Made by a program: the position numbers and the translations under genes. The notes beneath the pieces are model-generated. The model saw only the letters and a program-made list of their open reading frames with translations, did not search any database and was not told where the DNA came from. Of a DNA stretch of 54,014 nt, positions 44,932 to 53,727 are shown piece by piece (the stretch's first letter is position 1; the number at the start of each line of letters is the position of its first letter). The DNA is from Pseudomonadota bacterium. GTDB taxonomy: Bacteria; Pseudomonadota; Gammaproteobacteria; Thiotrichales; Thiotrichaceae. The stretch spans positions 1-54,014 of the forward strand of contig PDPG01000053.1 in NCBI GenBank assembly GCA_002747455.1, written 5' to 3'.

Positions 44932-45960
44932 TTACTTCCAGCCGACGCGATCCATCAACTTAACCGCCAGCGCATTTTTCTCACCCAGCACAGATAAGCT
45001 CAACTCATCCGCTTTGAACTCACCCCAGCTCTTTAATAGCTCACTTTTCTTCGCAGAAGGAGATACTGGAAATTCACTATTTACCTGTGCGTACCAAGCC
45101 TGTGACTCATCACTGACTAAAAACTCCATCAGTTTGAGCGCTGCTTTTTTATTTTTTGCCGCCTTGGTCATGCCAATACCACTCACATTGACGTGTGTGC
45201 CACGGCCCTTCTGATTTGGCCAGAATATCGCCAACTTATTGGCCGCATCAATCTGATCCTGATCACCCGATGTCAACATGCCACCATAGTAATAGGTGTT
45301 GGCGATGGCAATATCACAAATTCCCGCAGCCGCAGCCAAAATCTGATCTCGATCGCCGCCCTTGGGTGGCTGCGCGAAGTTAGCTACAAAGCCTTTCGCC
45401 CATTCCTCAGTCTTCTCTACACCATCTGCCGCAATAATCGAGGCGACCAGAGACTGGTTATAAATATTGTTGGAAGAACGTACACAGATACTGGACTCCC
45501 ACGCCTTATCACTCAGGGCTTCGTATGTGGAAAGCTGTGAAGGATCAACCTTGCCCTTCACATAAAAAATTGGCCGTGCACGCAAGGAAAGCCCAAACCA
45601 ATAAGCATCCGGGTCACGAAGATTTTTTGGAACCGTTGCATTTAGTACACTCGAATTAACTGGCTGCAACACACCCGCGTGCTTGGCGCGATGCAAACGG
45701 CCTGCATCAGTCGTGATCAGCAGATCCGCCGGTGTATTCCTTCCTTCCGTACCGAGCCGCTTTAATAGTGCATCGGCCTTTCCGGTGACCAAGTTCACCT
45801 TGATGCCGGTCTTATCCGTAAACTTATCCAGCAACGGCTTGATTAACTGCTCTTTACGTGCTGAGTATAAGTTGACTACGTCATCTGCCGCAAAACCGGG
45901 CGACATTGCCAACATTAAGCCGCTCAGGAGCGCGATATTTAGAATTTTCATGACTTTCAT
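44932..45960 (-). CDS. fbpA: Periplasmic ferric-iron-binding protein
   Basis: A 342-residue extracellular solute-binding protein of the FbpA/FutA type. The signal peptide runs to about residue 25 (SGLMLAMSPGFAADD). Further marks are VNLYSARKEQLIKPLLDKF, the LITTDAGRLHRAK segment, and NTYYYGGM, whose paired tyrosines are typical Fe(III) ligands. It hands iron to FbpBC. Two ATG codons, at 45960 and 45951, are in frame; the second has GGA at a better distance. A Fur-box candidate lies 35 bp upstream, fitting iron repression. Confidence 0.93.
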   Translation of the reverse strand: MKVMKILNIALLSGLMLAMSPGFAADDVVNLYSARKEQLIKPLLDKFTDKTGIKVNLVTGKADALLKRLGTEGRNTPADLLITTDAGRLHRAKHAGVLQPVNSSVLNATVPKNLRDPDAYWFGLSLRARPIFYVKGKVDPSQLSTYEALSDKAWESSICVRSSNNIYNQSLVASIIAADGVEKTEEWAKGFVANFAQPPKGGDRDQILAAAAGICDIAIANTYYYGGMLTSGDQDQIDAANKLAIFWPNQKGRGTHVNVSGIGMTKAAKNKKAALKLMEFLVSDESQAWYAQVNSEFPVSPSAKKSELLKSWGEFKADELSLSVLGEKNALAVKLMDRVGWK

Positions 45961-45994
45961 TCCGAGAAAACTGATAGCCGGATATTAATGTAAA

Positions 45995-46009
45995 TGTGAA
46001 AAATTCTCA
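45995..46009 (-). promoter_or_regulatory. Candidate Fur box upstream of fbpA
   Basis: On the minus strand TGAGAAT-T-TTTCACA matches the 7-1-7 Fur consensus TGATAATnATTATCA at 10 of 14 positions. It lies 35 bp before the fbpA start, where a repressor could block transcription of fbpABC. Confidence 0.45.
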
Positions 46010-46148
46010 ATAGCGCCCATCGTCCATCATATAACATCATTGTGGCTTTCATTCTCCACTTTCCATCTTGTACACATCTCCTCAATCAGCCACAGTTTTA
46101 CTAATCAATATGGCGGGATATCATTTGGCAACAGTAGCAAAAATATAC

Positions 46149-46177
46149 TTGCTGCATGTGTCTGGATTGGCTATCAT
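46149..46177 (+). promoter_or_regulatory. Promoter of rpmB-rpmG
   Basis: TTGCTG (46149-46154) and TATCAT (46172-46177) are separated by 17 bp, about 80 bp before rpmB. A GC-rich stretch (GTGCGGC) follows, as is usual for ribosomal operons. Confidence 0.55.
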
Positions 46178-46256
46178 GTGCGGCTTTTCGATGGTCTGAA
46201 ATTCTTAACGGATTCGGGGCATCAGCTAATTAGATTTCCTGATTCGGAGAATAGTC

Positions 46257-46493
46257 ATGGCTAAAGTATGCCAGGTAACGGGTAAGCGCCCAGCTGTGGG
46301 TAACAACGTATCTCACGCAAAGAACAGAACGCGCCGTCGTTTTCTTCCTAACCTTCATTCACATCGCTTTTGGGTTGAAAGCGAAAATCGTTGGGTGAAA
46401 TTACGTCTTACCGCTAAAGCCATCCGTATTATTGATAAGGTTGGTATTGATGCAGTATTGGCCGACATGCGTAAGCGTGGCGAAAAAGTATAA
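46257..46493 (+). CDS. rpmB: Ribosomal protein L28 (50S)
   Basis: A 78-residue basic protein with the standard L28 opening [20 protein letters not shown] and [14 protein letters not shown]. Length and residues agree with the gammaproteobacterial protein; the N-terminal CxxC zinc pair seen in some species is absent. It is in operon with rpmG, 24 bp downstream. CGGAG precedes the ATG. Confidence 0.97.
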   Translation: MAKVCQVTGKRPAVGNNVSHAKNRTRRRFLPNLHSHRFWVESENRWVKLRLTAKAIRIIDKVGIDAVLADMRKRGEKV

Positions 46494-46517
46494 GCGGCTC
46501 AGCCGAAAGGAGTTATC

Positions 46518-46673
46518 ATGCGCGATAAAATCAAATTAGTTTCAAGTGCTGGCACCGGTTTTTACTACACCACTACTAAGAACAAACGTACTATGACTGA
46601 AAAGCTGGAGATGAAGAAGTTTGACCCGGTGGTTCGTAAGCACGTGATGTTTAAGGAAGCTAAAATCAAGTAA
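46518..46673 (+). CDS. rpmG: Ribosomal protein L33 (50S)
   Basis: A 51-residue protein beginning [20 protein letters not shown] and ending [13 protein letters not shown], typical of L33 without the four zinc-binding cysteines. AAGGAG lies 6 bases before the ATG. It follows rpmB by 24 bp and is closed by a terminator. The conserved rpmB-rpmG pair supports the call. Confidence 0.96.
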   Translation: MRDKIKLVSSAGTGFYYTTTKNKRTMTEKLEMKKFDPVVRKHVMFKEAKIK

Positions 46674-46697
46674 GCTTTCTGTCTTGGACAGCTTTAG

Positions 46698-46724
46698 AAA
46701 GCCCGGCCTCGTGTCGGGTTTTTT
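46698..46724 (+). terminator. Terminator after rpmG
   Basis: AAGCCCG pairs with CGGGTTT (one G-U pair) around a short loop and continues into a T run ending at 46724. It closes the rpmB-rpmG unit. Confidence 0.75.
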
Positions 46725-46815
46725 GTGCTTGAAATCTACCGAATCAGCTTGTAGTTTTAGCCAAAGAAAATAATAAACAGAATGACCTGCCTCATTCCAA
46801 GTCATCGGGTACCTC

Positions 46816-47571
46816 ATGGATAAACCAACTCAACTTGTTGAAGCAACCGGTTTGCAGCGATATTACGCGCAACAAGCCGCTGTTGATGGTGTGGACCTAT
46901 CGCTGAAACATGGGGAAGTGCTCGGCCTGCTTGGCCCCAATGGTGCAGGAAAATCAACCATTATTCAGATGATCAGTGGAACACTAGCCCCTCACGCTGG
47001 CTCAGTATTCATTGACGGCATTGACCTAAAGGAATATCCCTTGTTGGCCAAACAACACATTGGCTACCTACCGGAGAATCCTCCCCTGTACCGCGATATG
47101 ACAACGCAGGAATATCTAAACTATTGCGGCAAACTACACGGACTTCGGGGAGCCGAGCTGAAAAATGCCATCAACTGGGCCATTGACAGTTGTGATCTGA
47201 GTAGTGTCACCAAACGCCTGATCGCTAATTTATCTAAGGGCTTCCAGCAGCGTATTGGCATTGCTCAGGCAATCATTCACCAGCCACCACTAATTATTTT
47301 AGACGAGCCAACGGTGGGCCTGGATCCACTGCAACTAGAGCAAATCCGCCAACTGATCCGCGAGTTAGGGCGAGAGCATGGAATTATTTTATCGACACAC
47401 ATTCTGCAAGAAGTGGATGCAGTATGCCAACGGGTTCAGATCATCCGCCAGGGAAAGACGGTTGCCAATGAAACATTGGCATCACTCGCTGACAATAACC
47501 AAACACTGACATCTTTTTTTAGTTACCGGATAAACGATAACAGTACAACGGATGAGGTGGCACATGCTTAA
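46816..47571 (+). CDS. ABC exporter ATP-binding protein, GldA-like
   Basis: A 251-residue ATPase with Walker A GPNGAGKST, signature NLSKGFQQRIGIAQAI, Walker B PLIILDEPTVGLDP and the switch histidine in ILSTHILQEV. It belongs to the ABC-2/CcmA-type export branch, close to the ATPases of Gld-type and NosF-type systems. The next two genes encode its permease and an auxiliary membrane protein, and it overlaps the permease gene by 8 bp. The cargo is unknown; in Bacteroidetes the related GldAFG system is tied to gliding, while proteobacterial relatives are uncharacterised. Confidence 0.88.
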   Translation: MDKPTQLVEATGLQRYYAQQAAVDGVDLSLKHGEVLGLLGPNGAGKSTIIQMISGTLAPHAGSVFIDGIDLKEYPLLAKQHIGYLPENPPLYRDMTTQEYLNYCGKLHGLRGAELKNAINWAIDSCDLSSVTKRLIANLSKGFQQRIGIAQAIIHQPPLIILDEPTVGLDPLQLEQIRQLIRELGREHGIILSTHILQEVDAVCQRVQIIRQGKTVANETLASLADNNQTLTSFFSYRINDNSTTDEVAHA

Positions 47572-48313
47572 TATCAGCATCAGCGAGTTTTTACGCTTCT
47601 TCCGCACCCCAATGCCGTGGTTTTTGCTGGCGGCGGTGCAGTTCATTCTCGCTTATCTGTTTCTGGCACGGGTTGAAGACTACATCAGCAATATTCAGCC
47701 ACAGATTATCGCCAGCCAATCCGCTTACGGTGTCACAGACATTGTATTAACACAGGTGTTTAGTTTGGCGGGCATATTAATGCTGGTCGTTATACCGTTA
47801 CTCACCATGCGCAGCTTCGCAGAGGAGCGCCAGCATCATACGCTTACCCTACTCCGCGCTGCACCCTTGTCGGCAACACAAATCGTCCTGGGGAAATACT
47901 TGGCATTGGAGTTATTTATCATTTGCCTGATTGCCCTGCTCAGCCTGATGCCCTTGTCTTTACTAGCAGGCACTTCGCTAGACCTTGGCCAACTATTCAG
48001 CGCCATTAGCGGACTGTTTTTACTATTAAGTTCCTTTGCAGCGATGGGGCTGTTTATATCCGCTTTGACCAAGCAGGCCATGATGGCCGCGTTGGCAGGC
48101 TTTGTCTGTTTGCTCATTTTAGGCTTACTACACTTTGCAGGCACCCGAACCGACCAACCCAGCGAGTTATTGCTCTATCTGTCCCACTTTAGTCATTACG
48201 CCAGCTTTGTGAACGGAATTATTGACAGCCGAGATGTGGCTTATTACTTACTGTTTATCGGATTTTTCCTATTGTTGACCATCCGCAAACTGGATAATGA
48301 GCGGTTAAAGTAA
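47564..48313 (+). CDS. ABC-2 type permease, GldF-like
   Basis: A 249-residue inner-membrane protein with six predicted helices, starting ISEFLRFFRTPMPWFLLAAVQ. The stretch LTMRSFAEERQHHTLTLLRAAPLSATQIVLGKY is the typical ABC-2 membrane coupling region. I chose the ATG at 47564, with GAGG 6 bases upstream, over a GTG-type extension at 47552. The start overlaps the ATPase stop by 8 bp, and the next gene begins one base after its stop. Confidence 0.88.
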   Translation: MLNISISEFLRFFRTPMPWFLLAAVQFILAYLFLARVEDYISNIQPQIIASQSAYGVTDIVLTQVFSLAGILMLVVIPLLTMRSFAEERQHHTLTLLRAAPLSATQIVLGKYLALELFIICLIALLSLMPLSLLAGTSLDLGQLFSAISGLFLLLSSFAAMGLFISALTKQAMMAALAGFVCLLILGLLHFAGTRTDQPSELLLYLSHFSHYASFVNGIIDSRDVAYYLLFIGFFLLLTIRKLDNERLK

Positions 48314-48314
48314 G

Positions 48315-49676
48315 ATGAAACATACCAAATCTTCCTCTCATACGCTGAGCCAGCTTTTTTTCTATGGACTGCTATTCTGCGTAGTCGGCATGCTGGGCTG
48401 GCTCAGTACGCGCTACAGTAGCACTGTTGATGTGTCCTATGGTCAACGCAACACCCTGATGCCCGCGACCCAAGCACTGCTTAAAACGGTCGATCAGCCC
48501 ATCACTTTCTCGGCCTATTTATCACAAGATAAAACCAAACTGCATCAAGGACTAAGGCGGCTGGTGGCGAAGTATCAAAAATTTAAGCCTGATACCTCAC
48601 TGGAAATTATCGATCCAAACCTGGACCCTGAGCGAGCCAAAGCCGACCAGGTTCTTGCCGAGGGGCGGGTGATTTTACGTTTGGGCGAGCGACATGAAAA
48701 ACTCAGTGCTGTCGATGAAAACACCATCGCCAATACCATACAGCGCATGATCCGACAAGCCGTGCCACGTGTGATTGTACTGGAGGGTCATCAGGAGCGC
48801 TCCATTTTTGATGCAGGTAGCAGTGGCATGAGTAAGCTACGCGAACGCCTTTCTGAGCGCGGCTTCCGCCTTCAACCACATAATATCCTGAAAACCCAAT
48901 CTATCCCACAAGACAGTAGTTTTGTACTGATTGCCTCCCCGCTCAGGGCGCTGCTGGCGACCGAAGTTGATGTATTGAAAAACTATATTGCTTCCGGCGG
49001 CAACCTGCTGTGGCTAACAGAACCCCGCACCCTGGCTGGCTTAGATGGCTTGCTCACACAGCTAGGGCTCAGCATCCCTGAGGGCACATTGCTGGATGCC
49101 AACCAATCGCTACAAGACATGTTAGGCATTAAGCATCCCGCAGTGATTCCCGTTCTCCGTTTTGAGCATGGCTTGTTAAAGGACATGACCTCACCGGCAC
49201 TGTTTCCCTTTGCTACGGTGGTTGAAGCGGATGACAAGGCGCAGACAGACTGGACATACACACCACTACTAAGCAGCGCAGCGACAAGCTGGCTTGAAAC
49301 CGGCAAACTCAGCGGAAAAGTGAAGCCAGACTACACTGCCGGTGATTTACCCGGCCCACTCAGCTTTGCGATGAGCCTGACGCGCGACCACAATGACAAA
49401 CAGCAACGCGTGGTGGTGATTGGTGACAGTGACTTTCTGTTAAATCAGTTCTTGGGCGCAGCCGGTGGCGGCAACCTGGCACTGGCAAACAAATTATTTG
49501 ACTGGCTTAGCAATGGAGATCAACTTCTAAAAATCCAACCATCCAGAGCACCGGATACCGTGCTGGCAATGCCGAGGAACAGCCTGATGTATCTGGCGTT
49601 GGCGTTTTTGCTGGGCACCCCGCTACTCCTGCTTAGCATAGGAGTGGGACGCTGGTGGATTCGTAAGCGACGATAA
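48315..49676 (+). CDS. GldG-like auxiliary protein of the ABC exporter
   Basis: A 453-residue protein with an N-terminal helix (about 12-30), a large periplasmic part, and a C-terminal helix (LMYLALAFLLGTPLLLLSIGV) followed by RWWIRKRR. The periplasmic part contains GldG-type features: FSAYLSQDKTKLHQGLRRLV, ASPLRALLATEVDVLKNYIASGGNLLWL and RVVVIGDSDFLLNQFLG. This is the third gene of the coupled exporter operon. The operon ends near a hairpin shared with the convergent argH. Confidence 0.82.
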   Translation: MKHTKSSSHTLSQLFFYGLLFCVVGMLGWLSTRYSSTVDVSYGQRNTLMPATQALLKTVDQPITFSAYLSQDKTKLHQGLRRLVAKYQKFKPDTSLEIIDPNLDPERAKADQVLAEGRVILRLGERHEKLSAVDENTIANTIQRMIRQAVPRVIVLEGHQERSIFDAGSSGMSKLRERLSERGFRLQPHNILKTQSIPQDSSFVLIASPLRALLATEVDVLKNYIASGGNLLWLTEPRTLAGLDGLLTQLGLSIPEGTLLDANQSLQDMLGIKHPAVIPVLRFEHGLLKDMTSPALFPFATVVEADDKAQTDWTYTPLLSSAATSWLETGKLSGKVKPDYTAGDLPGPLSFAMSLTRDHNDKQQRVVVIGDSDFLLNQFLGAAGGGNLALANKLFDWLSNGDQLLKIQPSRAPDTVLAMPRNSLMYLALAFLLGTPLLLLSIGVGRWWIRKRR

Positions 49677-49697
49677 CACCGTCAGCATCGGTTAGCG

Positions 49698-49727
49698 GGG
49701 AGTGATGCCAGCTTGGTCAGCACTCCC
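49698..49727. terminator. Hairpin between convergent operons
   Basis: GGGAGTG (49698-49704) and CACTCCC (49721-49727) pair perfectly around a 16-base loop between the GldG-like gene and argH, which meet tail to tail. There is no long T run, so it is at best a weak bidirectional terminator. Confidence 0.45.
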
Positions 49728-49737
49728 ACATTTGGGC

Positions 49738-51156
49738 CTAACGTGCTGCTAGCGCCTGTTTTGCAAGCTCAACTTGTAGCAATACTTGTTGAGGCGCAGT
49801 ACCACCAATATGGTTACGCGCAGCCACCGAGCCCTCTAGCGTAAGTACATCAAAGACATCATCCGTAATGGCCTCTGAGAACTGCTGTAGCTCCGTCAAT
49901 GCCATTTCACTCAGGTCCTGCGAGGACTCAACACCGTAAGCCACTGCCTTCCCCACAACCTCATGGGCATCGCGGAACGGCATCCCTTTGCGTACCAGAT
50001 AGTCCGCCAAATCAGTCGCCGTTGAGAAACCTTGCATCGCCGCACGACGCATATTTTCCGGCTTGATCTGAACGTGTGGCATCATATCTGCAAAGGAACG
50101 CAAGGAGCCAATCAAGGTATCAACCGTGTCAAATAGCGGCTCTTTATCCTCCTGATTGTCCTTGTTGTAGGCAAGGGGTTGGCTCTTCATCAGCGTCAGC
50201 AAACTAATCATGCTGCCATACACCCGCCCGGTTTTACCCCGCACCAGCTCCGGCACGTCCGGGTTTTTCTTCTGTGGCATGATGGATGAACCAGTACAAA
50301 AACGATCCGGCAGATTAATAAAATCAAACTGCGCAGAAGTCCACAGCACCAGCTCCTCGGAGAAGCGGGACAAGTGCATCATGATCAGACTGGCCACTGA
50401 TGTAAATTCAATAGCAAAATCACGATCGCTCACGCTATCCAGAGAATTACGTGTCGGGCGATCAAAGTTCAGTAGCTCAGACGTGAACTCGCGGTCAATC
50501 GGATAACTCGTACCCGCCAGTGCAGCCGCGCCCAATGGCATGACATTGATGCGCTTGCGGCAATCCAGCAAACGCTCATAGTCGCGCTCCAGCATCTCAT
50601 ACCAAGCCATCATGTGATGACCAAATGTAATGGGCTGGGCAACCTGCAGGTGGGTAAATCCGGGCAAAATAGTATCCGCCTCACGCTCTGCCAAGGCTAC
50701 CAATCCCGTTTGTAAGCGGGTGATTTCTGCCGCAATAAAATCAACTTGTTCACGCAGCCACAACCGAATATCAGTGGCAATCTGATCGTTTCGTGAGCGG
50801 CCAGTGTGCAGCTTCTTACCGGCGATGCCAATGCGGTCTGTCAAACGTGCTTCAATGTTCATATGCACATCTTCCAGCGCAACTGACCACGCCACTTTTC
50901 CAGCAGCAGCCTCTTTACGAATTTCAGCCAATCCTTGCCTGATATCAGCGAGTTCTTCAGCCGTCAACACGCCCACTTTGTGTAGCATTTCCGCATGTGC
51001 TTCAGAGCCTTCAATATCCTGATTTGCCAGCCGCTTATCGAAGGTAATTGACGCGGTAAACGCCTCGACAAAGGCATCTGTATCCTCCGCAAAACGCCCT
51101 CCCCAGAGTTTGTTCTCGGTGGGTTTAGTGCTTGTTTCTACAGTGTTTTTTGACAT
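49738..51156 (-). CDS. argH: Argininosuccinate lyase
   Basis: A 472-residue enzyme splitting argininosuccinate into arginine and fumarate. Marks are [37 protein letters not shown], and the superfamily signature [19 protein letters not shown]. The ATG at 51156 starts the conserved N-terminus; the frame remains open for 90 codons further, but that part is a non-homologous hydrophobic stretch crossing the divergent algZ promoter. The neighbourhood argH/algZ/algR is also found in pseudomonads. Confidence 0.96.
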   Translation of the reverse strand: MSKNTVETSTKPTENKLWGGRFAEDTDAFVEAFTASITFDKRLANQDIEGSEAHAEMLHKVGVLTAEELADIRQGLAEIRKEAAAGKVAWSVALEDVHMNIEARLTDRIGIAGKKLHTGRSRNDQIATDIRLWLREQVDFIAAEITRLQTGLVALAEREADTILPGFTHLQVAQPITFGHHMMAWYEMLERDYERLLDCRKRINVMPLGAAALAGTSYPIDREFTSELLNFDRPTRNSLDSVSDRDFAIEFTSVASLIMMHLSRFSEELVLWTSAQFDFINLPDRFCTGSSIMPQKKNPDVPELVRGKTGRVYGSMISLLTLMKSQPLAYNKDNQEDKEPLFDTVDTLIGSLRSFADMMPHVQIKPENMRRAAMQGFSTATDLADYLVRKGMPFRDAHEVVGKAVAYGVESSQDLSEMALTELQQFSEAITDDVFDVLTLEGSVAARNHIGGTAPQQVLLQVELAKQALAAR

Positions 51157-51416
51157 ATTCGTTAAGCTTCCAGCAAGTAAATTGTGATTGATCAGCTTAC
51201 CATATTGTGGAACAATAGATAAGCGTTGAGTAATCGACGACAAGCGATAAAAAAATAAAGATAGCTGCGATTGACGGCCGACTAGCGAGGCAATTTGGGC
51301 GACGATCAGACAACTACAAAACGCTTGATTAATTAAAATAATAATAACAAACCATCGAGGAAACTTTTCCGAATCTGGCGCCTTTTCCTGGCCGCCGATG
51401 AAGAAAAATAATACTA

Positions 51417-52469
51417 ATGTCAGCATCGGAAACTGAAACCAGTCGCTTGGGATTCTTGCCGGATCTTTGCGCGCTTAAAGCAATCTTGCGTGTTGCAATT
51501 GCCGCCGAGGTATTGGCCGTGGTATTGGCACTTTCTTCGGCTGCGGAAACCTATCAGGCATCCATGCTCAAGATACTGATGACATCCATTTTTGTGCAAT
51601 GGGTGGTGATTAGTTCGACCATTAGCCTATGTTTCTACAATAAGCTCACCGGCCCACAGAGTGTGCTACGTACCTCGTTGGTGACAACCGGCATGGTTGT
51701 GTTCTTTACCATCTGCGCATCAATACTAACCATCATGGCGGATAGCTATGAAAAGGTCGGTGAGATTTTCTTCTGGGACACACCCTTTATCCTCAGAAAC
51801 ATGTTTATCAGTGTTGTCATTACCGCACTGGCACTACGCTATTTCTATATTCAAAACGAACGCGATGAGCATGTACGGGCAGACTCTGGTGCAAAATATG
51901 ATGCCCTACAGTCGCGGATGCGCCCCCATTTTTTGTTTAATAGTTTGAACAGTATTGCCATGCTGGTGCATCAGGATGCGGATCAGGCTGAGGAAGCCAT
52001 TTTGGATCTGGCTGATATTTTCCGCACAACGCTGGATAAGCGCAACCGTATTCCGCTGCGTGAGGAGCTGGATGTCACCTTGCGCTACTTGCGTATGGAA
52101 GGTTTACGTCTGGGTAAGCGACGTCTAAACATTGTTTGGGACATGGACCGGAACACGCTGCCATTTGACATGGAGATTCCTCCCCTTTTACTACAACCCC
52201 TTGCTGAGAACGCGATATACCACGGAATTCAACCCCGTGAGGAAGGTGGGACGCTGGGCATTAGTTTATACGATGCCGGTGACAGACTGGATATTGTGAT
52301 CACCAATCCGGTTCCTCCAGAAGGCGCTAATTCACACCAAAAGGGCAATCACATTGCTCAGGAGAACCTGAAAAACCGCCTTCAGCTCGCCTATGGAAGT
52401 CGTGCCAATTTACAAATAAAAAGATCACAACACCAATACCGCGTCTCATTCTCAATCCCGAAGGAGTAA
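51417..52469 (+). CDS. algZ: AlgZ/FimS-like sensor histidine kinase
   Basis: A 350-residue LytS/AlgZ-type kinase. The first 145 residues hold four membrane helices. The phosphoacceptor region reads [17 protein letters not shown] with His171. The C-terminal ATPase domain has [18 protein letters not shown] as its N box, but the usual glycine-rich G2 region is thin ([11 protein letters not shown]), typical of this atypical family. The LytTR regulator gene begins 5 bases after its stop. In Pseudomonas the pair controls alginate and type IV pili; here the target is unknown. Confidence 0.88.
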   Translation: MSASETETSRLGFLPDLCALKAILRVAIAAEVLAVVLALSSAAETYQASMLKILMTSIFVQWVVISSTISLCFYNKLTGPQSVLRTSLVTTGMVVFFTICASILTIMADSYEKVGEIFFWDTPFILRNMFISVVITALALRYFYIQNERDEHVRADSGAKYDALQSRMRPHFLFNSLNSIAMLVHQDADQAEEAILDLADIFRTTLDKRNRIPLREELDVTLRYLRMEGLRLGKRRLNIVWDMDRNTLPFDMEIPPLLLQPLAENAIYHGIQPREEGGTLGISLYDAGDRLDIVITNPVPPEGANSHQKGNHIAQENLKNRLQLAYGSRANLQIKRSQHQYRVSFSIPKE

Positions 52470-52474
52470 TAATA

Positions 52475-53218
52475 ATGACAATGAATATACTCGTCGTTGA
52501 TGACGAAGAACTCGCTCGCAAAAGAATACAAAGTCTGCTCGCTGACAAGTCGGGCTACAACGTATGTGCCGAGGCCGAAAACGGGGCCGAGGCACTAATG
52601 ATGGTGGAAAGGCACCAACCGGACTTAATTTTACTGGATATTACAATGCCGGTAATGGATGGCCTTGAAGTGGCCAAGCACCTTGCCGGAATGCCTAACC
52701 CACCTGCCGTAATCTTCACGACTGCGTACGGAGAATACGCGCTTGAAGCCTTTTCAACAAAAGCAACAGGGTATCTCATGAAACCAATAAGACAAGAACA
52801 ATTATTAAAAAGTCTTGAACAAGCCCGCTCATTAAATCGTGCGCAACGCTCGGAAATGCTAGAAAAAGCAGAGGAGTCAACAGCTAACCGCAAGCATATC
52901 TGTGCTCGTCGCCGCGGAAACCTTGAACTGATTCCTATTGAGGACGTCTATTATTTTCAGGCCGACCAGAAATACGTTACGGTGCGCCATAAAGAAGGTG
53001 AGGTCATTATCGAGGAGTCACTCAAGTCATTGGAAAATGATTTGTCGGAGCGCTTTATTCGCATTCACCGTAATGCATTAGTGGCTAAAAACCGCATTAG
53101 TGGTTTATCCAAGTCACCGATTGGTCGCGTTAAAGTCACCATTGATAAAATCGAAGATGAACTGGAAGTCAGCCGACGTCACGTCGCTGAAATCCGTCGC
53201 TTTGTACGTGAGCGTTAA
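52475..53218 (+). CDS. algR: AlgR-like LytTR response regulator
   Basis: A 247-residue regulator. The receiver domain (1-120) has D9/D10, phosphoacceptor D55 in LILLDITMPVMDG, and K102 in GYLMKPIRQ. The LytTR DNA-binding domain covers about 145-245, with YYFQADQKYVTVRHKEGEV and RFIRIHRNALVAKN. GGAG lies 8 bases before the ATG. It follows algZ by 5 bases. A strong inverted repeat follows the gene, and beyond that is the CRISPR leader. Confidence 0.93.
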   Translation: MTMNILVVDDEELARKRIQSLLADKSGYNVCAEAENGAEALMMVERHQPDLILLDITMPVMDGLEVAKHLAGMPNPPAVIFTTAYGEYALEAFSTKATGYLMKPIRQEQLLKSLEQARSLNRAQRSEMLEKAEESTANRKHICARRRGNLELIPIEDVYYFQADQKYVTVRHKEGEVIIEESLKSLENDLSERFIRIHRNALVAKNRISGLSKSPIGRVKVTIDKIEDELEVSRRHVAEIRRFVRER

Positions 53219-53243
53219 TAGCTGATTTAACACCAAGTAAGTT

Positions 53244-53291
53244 GGCCGGAACGCCCTTTCGCTTATTAGTAGTGATATTGGTATTCCGGCC
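53244..53291 (+). repeat. Perfect 8-bp inverted repeat after algR
   Basis: GGCCGGAA (53244-53251) and TTCCGGCC (53284-53291) pair perfectly, and after one mismatch three more pairs (GCC/GGT) extend the stem. It begins 25 bp after the algR stop. It may end the algZ-algR transcript or protect its 3' end; there is no T run. Confidence 0.6.
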
Positions 53292-53472
53292 ATATAAATA
53301 TCAACAGTTCCCTCATTACCCTGCTAAAAGCCCCTATACGCGATATTTTGGCACGCCAAAACTTCATCCCCCCGCCTTACAATACACTCTTTTAGACTCA
53401 TCAACATGGCGGTAAAAAGCTGATCAGCCAAGCTGAGCCGTTTGCTTAAAAATCAGCAACTATTTGATTTTA

Positions 53473-53502
53473 TTGACATGGGCGAAAGTCTATAAATAAA
53501 AT
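53473..53502 (+). promoter_or_regulatory. Distal promoter upstream of the CRISPR array
   Basis: A perfect TTGACA (53473-53478) and TAAAAT (53497-53502) are separated by 18 bp. It points toward the array and would start an RNA near 53509, about 220 bases before the first repeat. Confidence 0.5.
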
Positions 53503-53573
53503 TAATGGGTCTTGGCGGTGGGGTAAGGCTACTTTTAAATTCAGTCAGTTAGTGATGAAAGTTATTTAACCAC

Positions 53574-53603
53574 TTGAAAAACGAGTCACCCATCCTTTAT
53601 AAT
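53574..53603 (+). promoter_or_regulatory. Leader promoter of the CRISPR array
   Basis: TTGAAA (53574-53579) and a perfect TATAAT (53598-53603) are separated by 18 bp. Transcription would start near 53610, with about 118 bases of leader RNA before repeat 1. The leader RNA opens with an AGAGG/CCTCT hairpin (53613-53617 and 53624-53628). Confidence 0.65.
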
Positions 53604-53727
53604 CAACGCGTTAGAGGTTATCGCCTCTGCGATTTTGGTGATTTTGTCAGGAAGATGTCAGTATGTCTGCGAGGTTCTCCCATTTGCTGTTTAAGCGATT
53701 GATTTTAAAAGGGGAAAATGAACCGCT

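Noticed and set aside
51157..51426. 90-codon N-terminal extension of ArgH
   Set aside because: It is hydrophobic, not part of ArgH proteins, and crosses the divergent algZ start.
53610..53727. tracrRNA with a collinear anti-repeat
   Set aside because: The complementary pieces occur in the wrong order and are short; no long anti-repeat was found.
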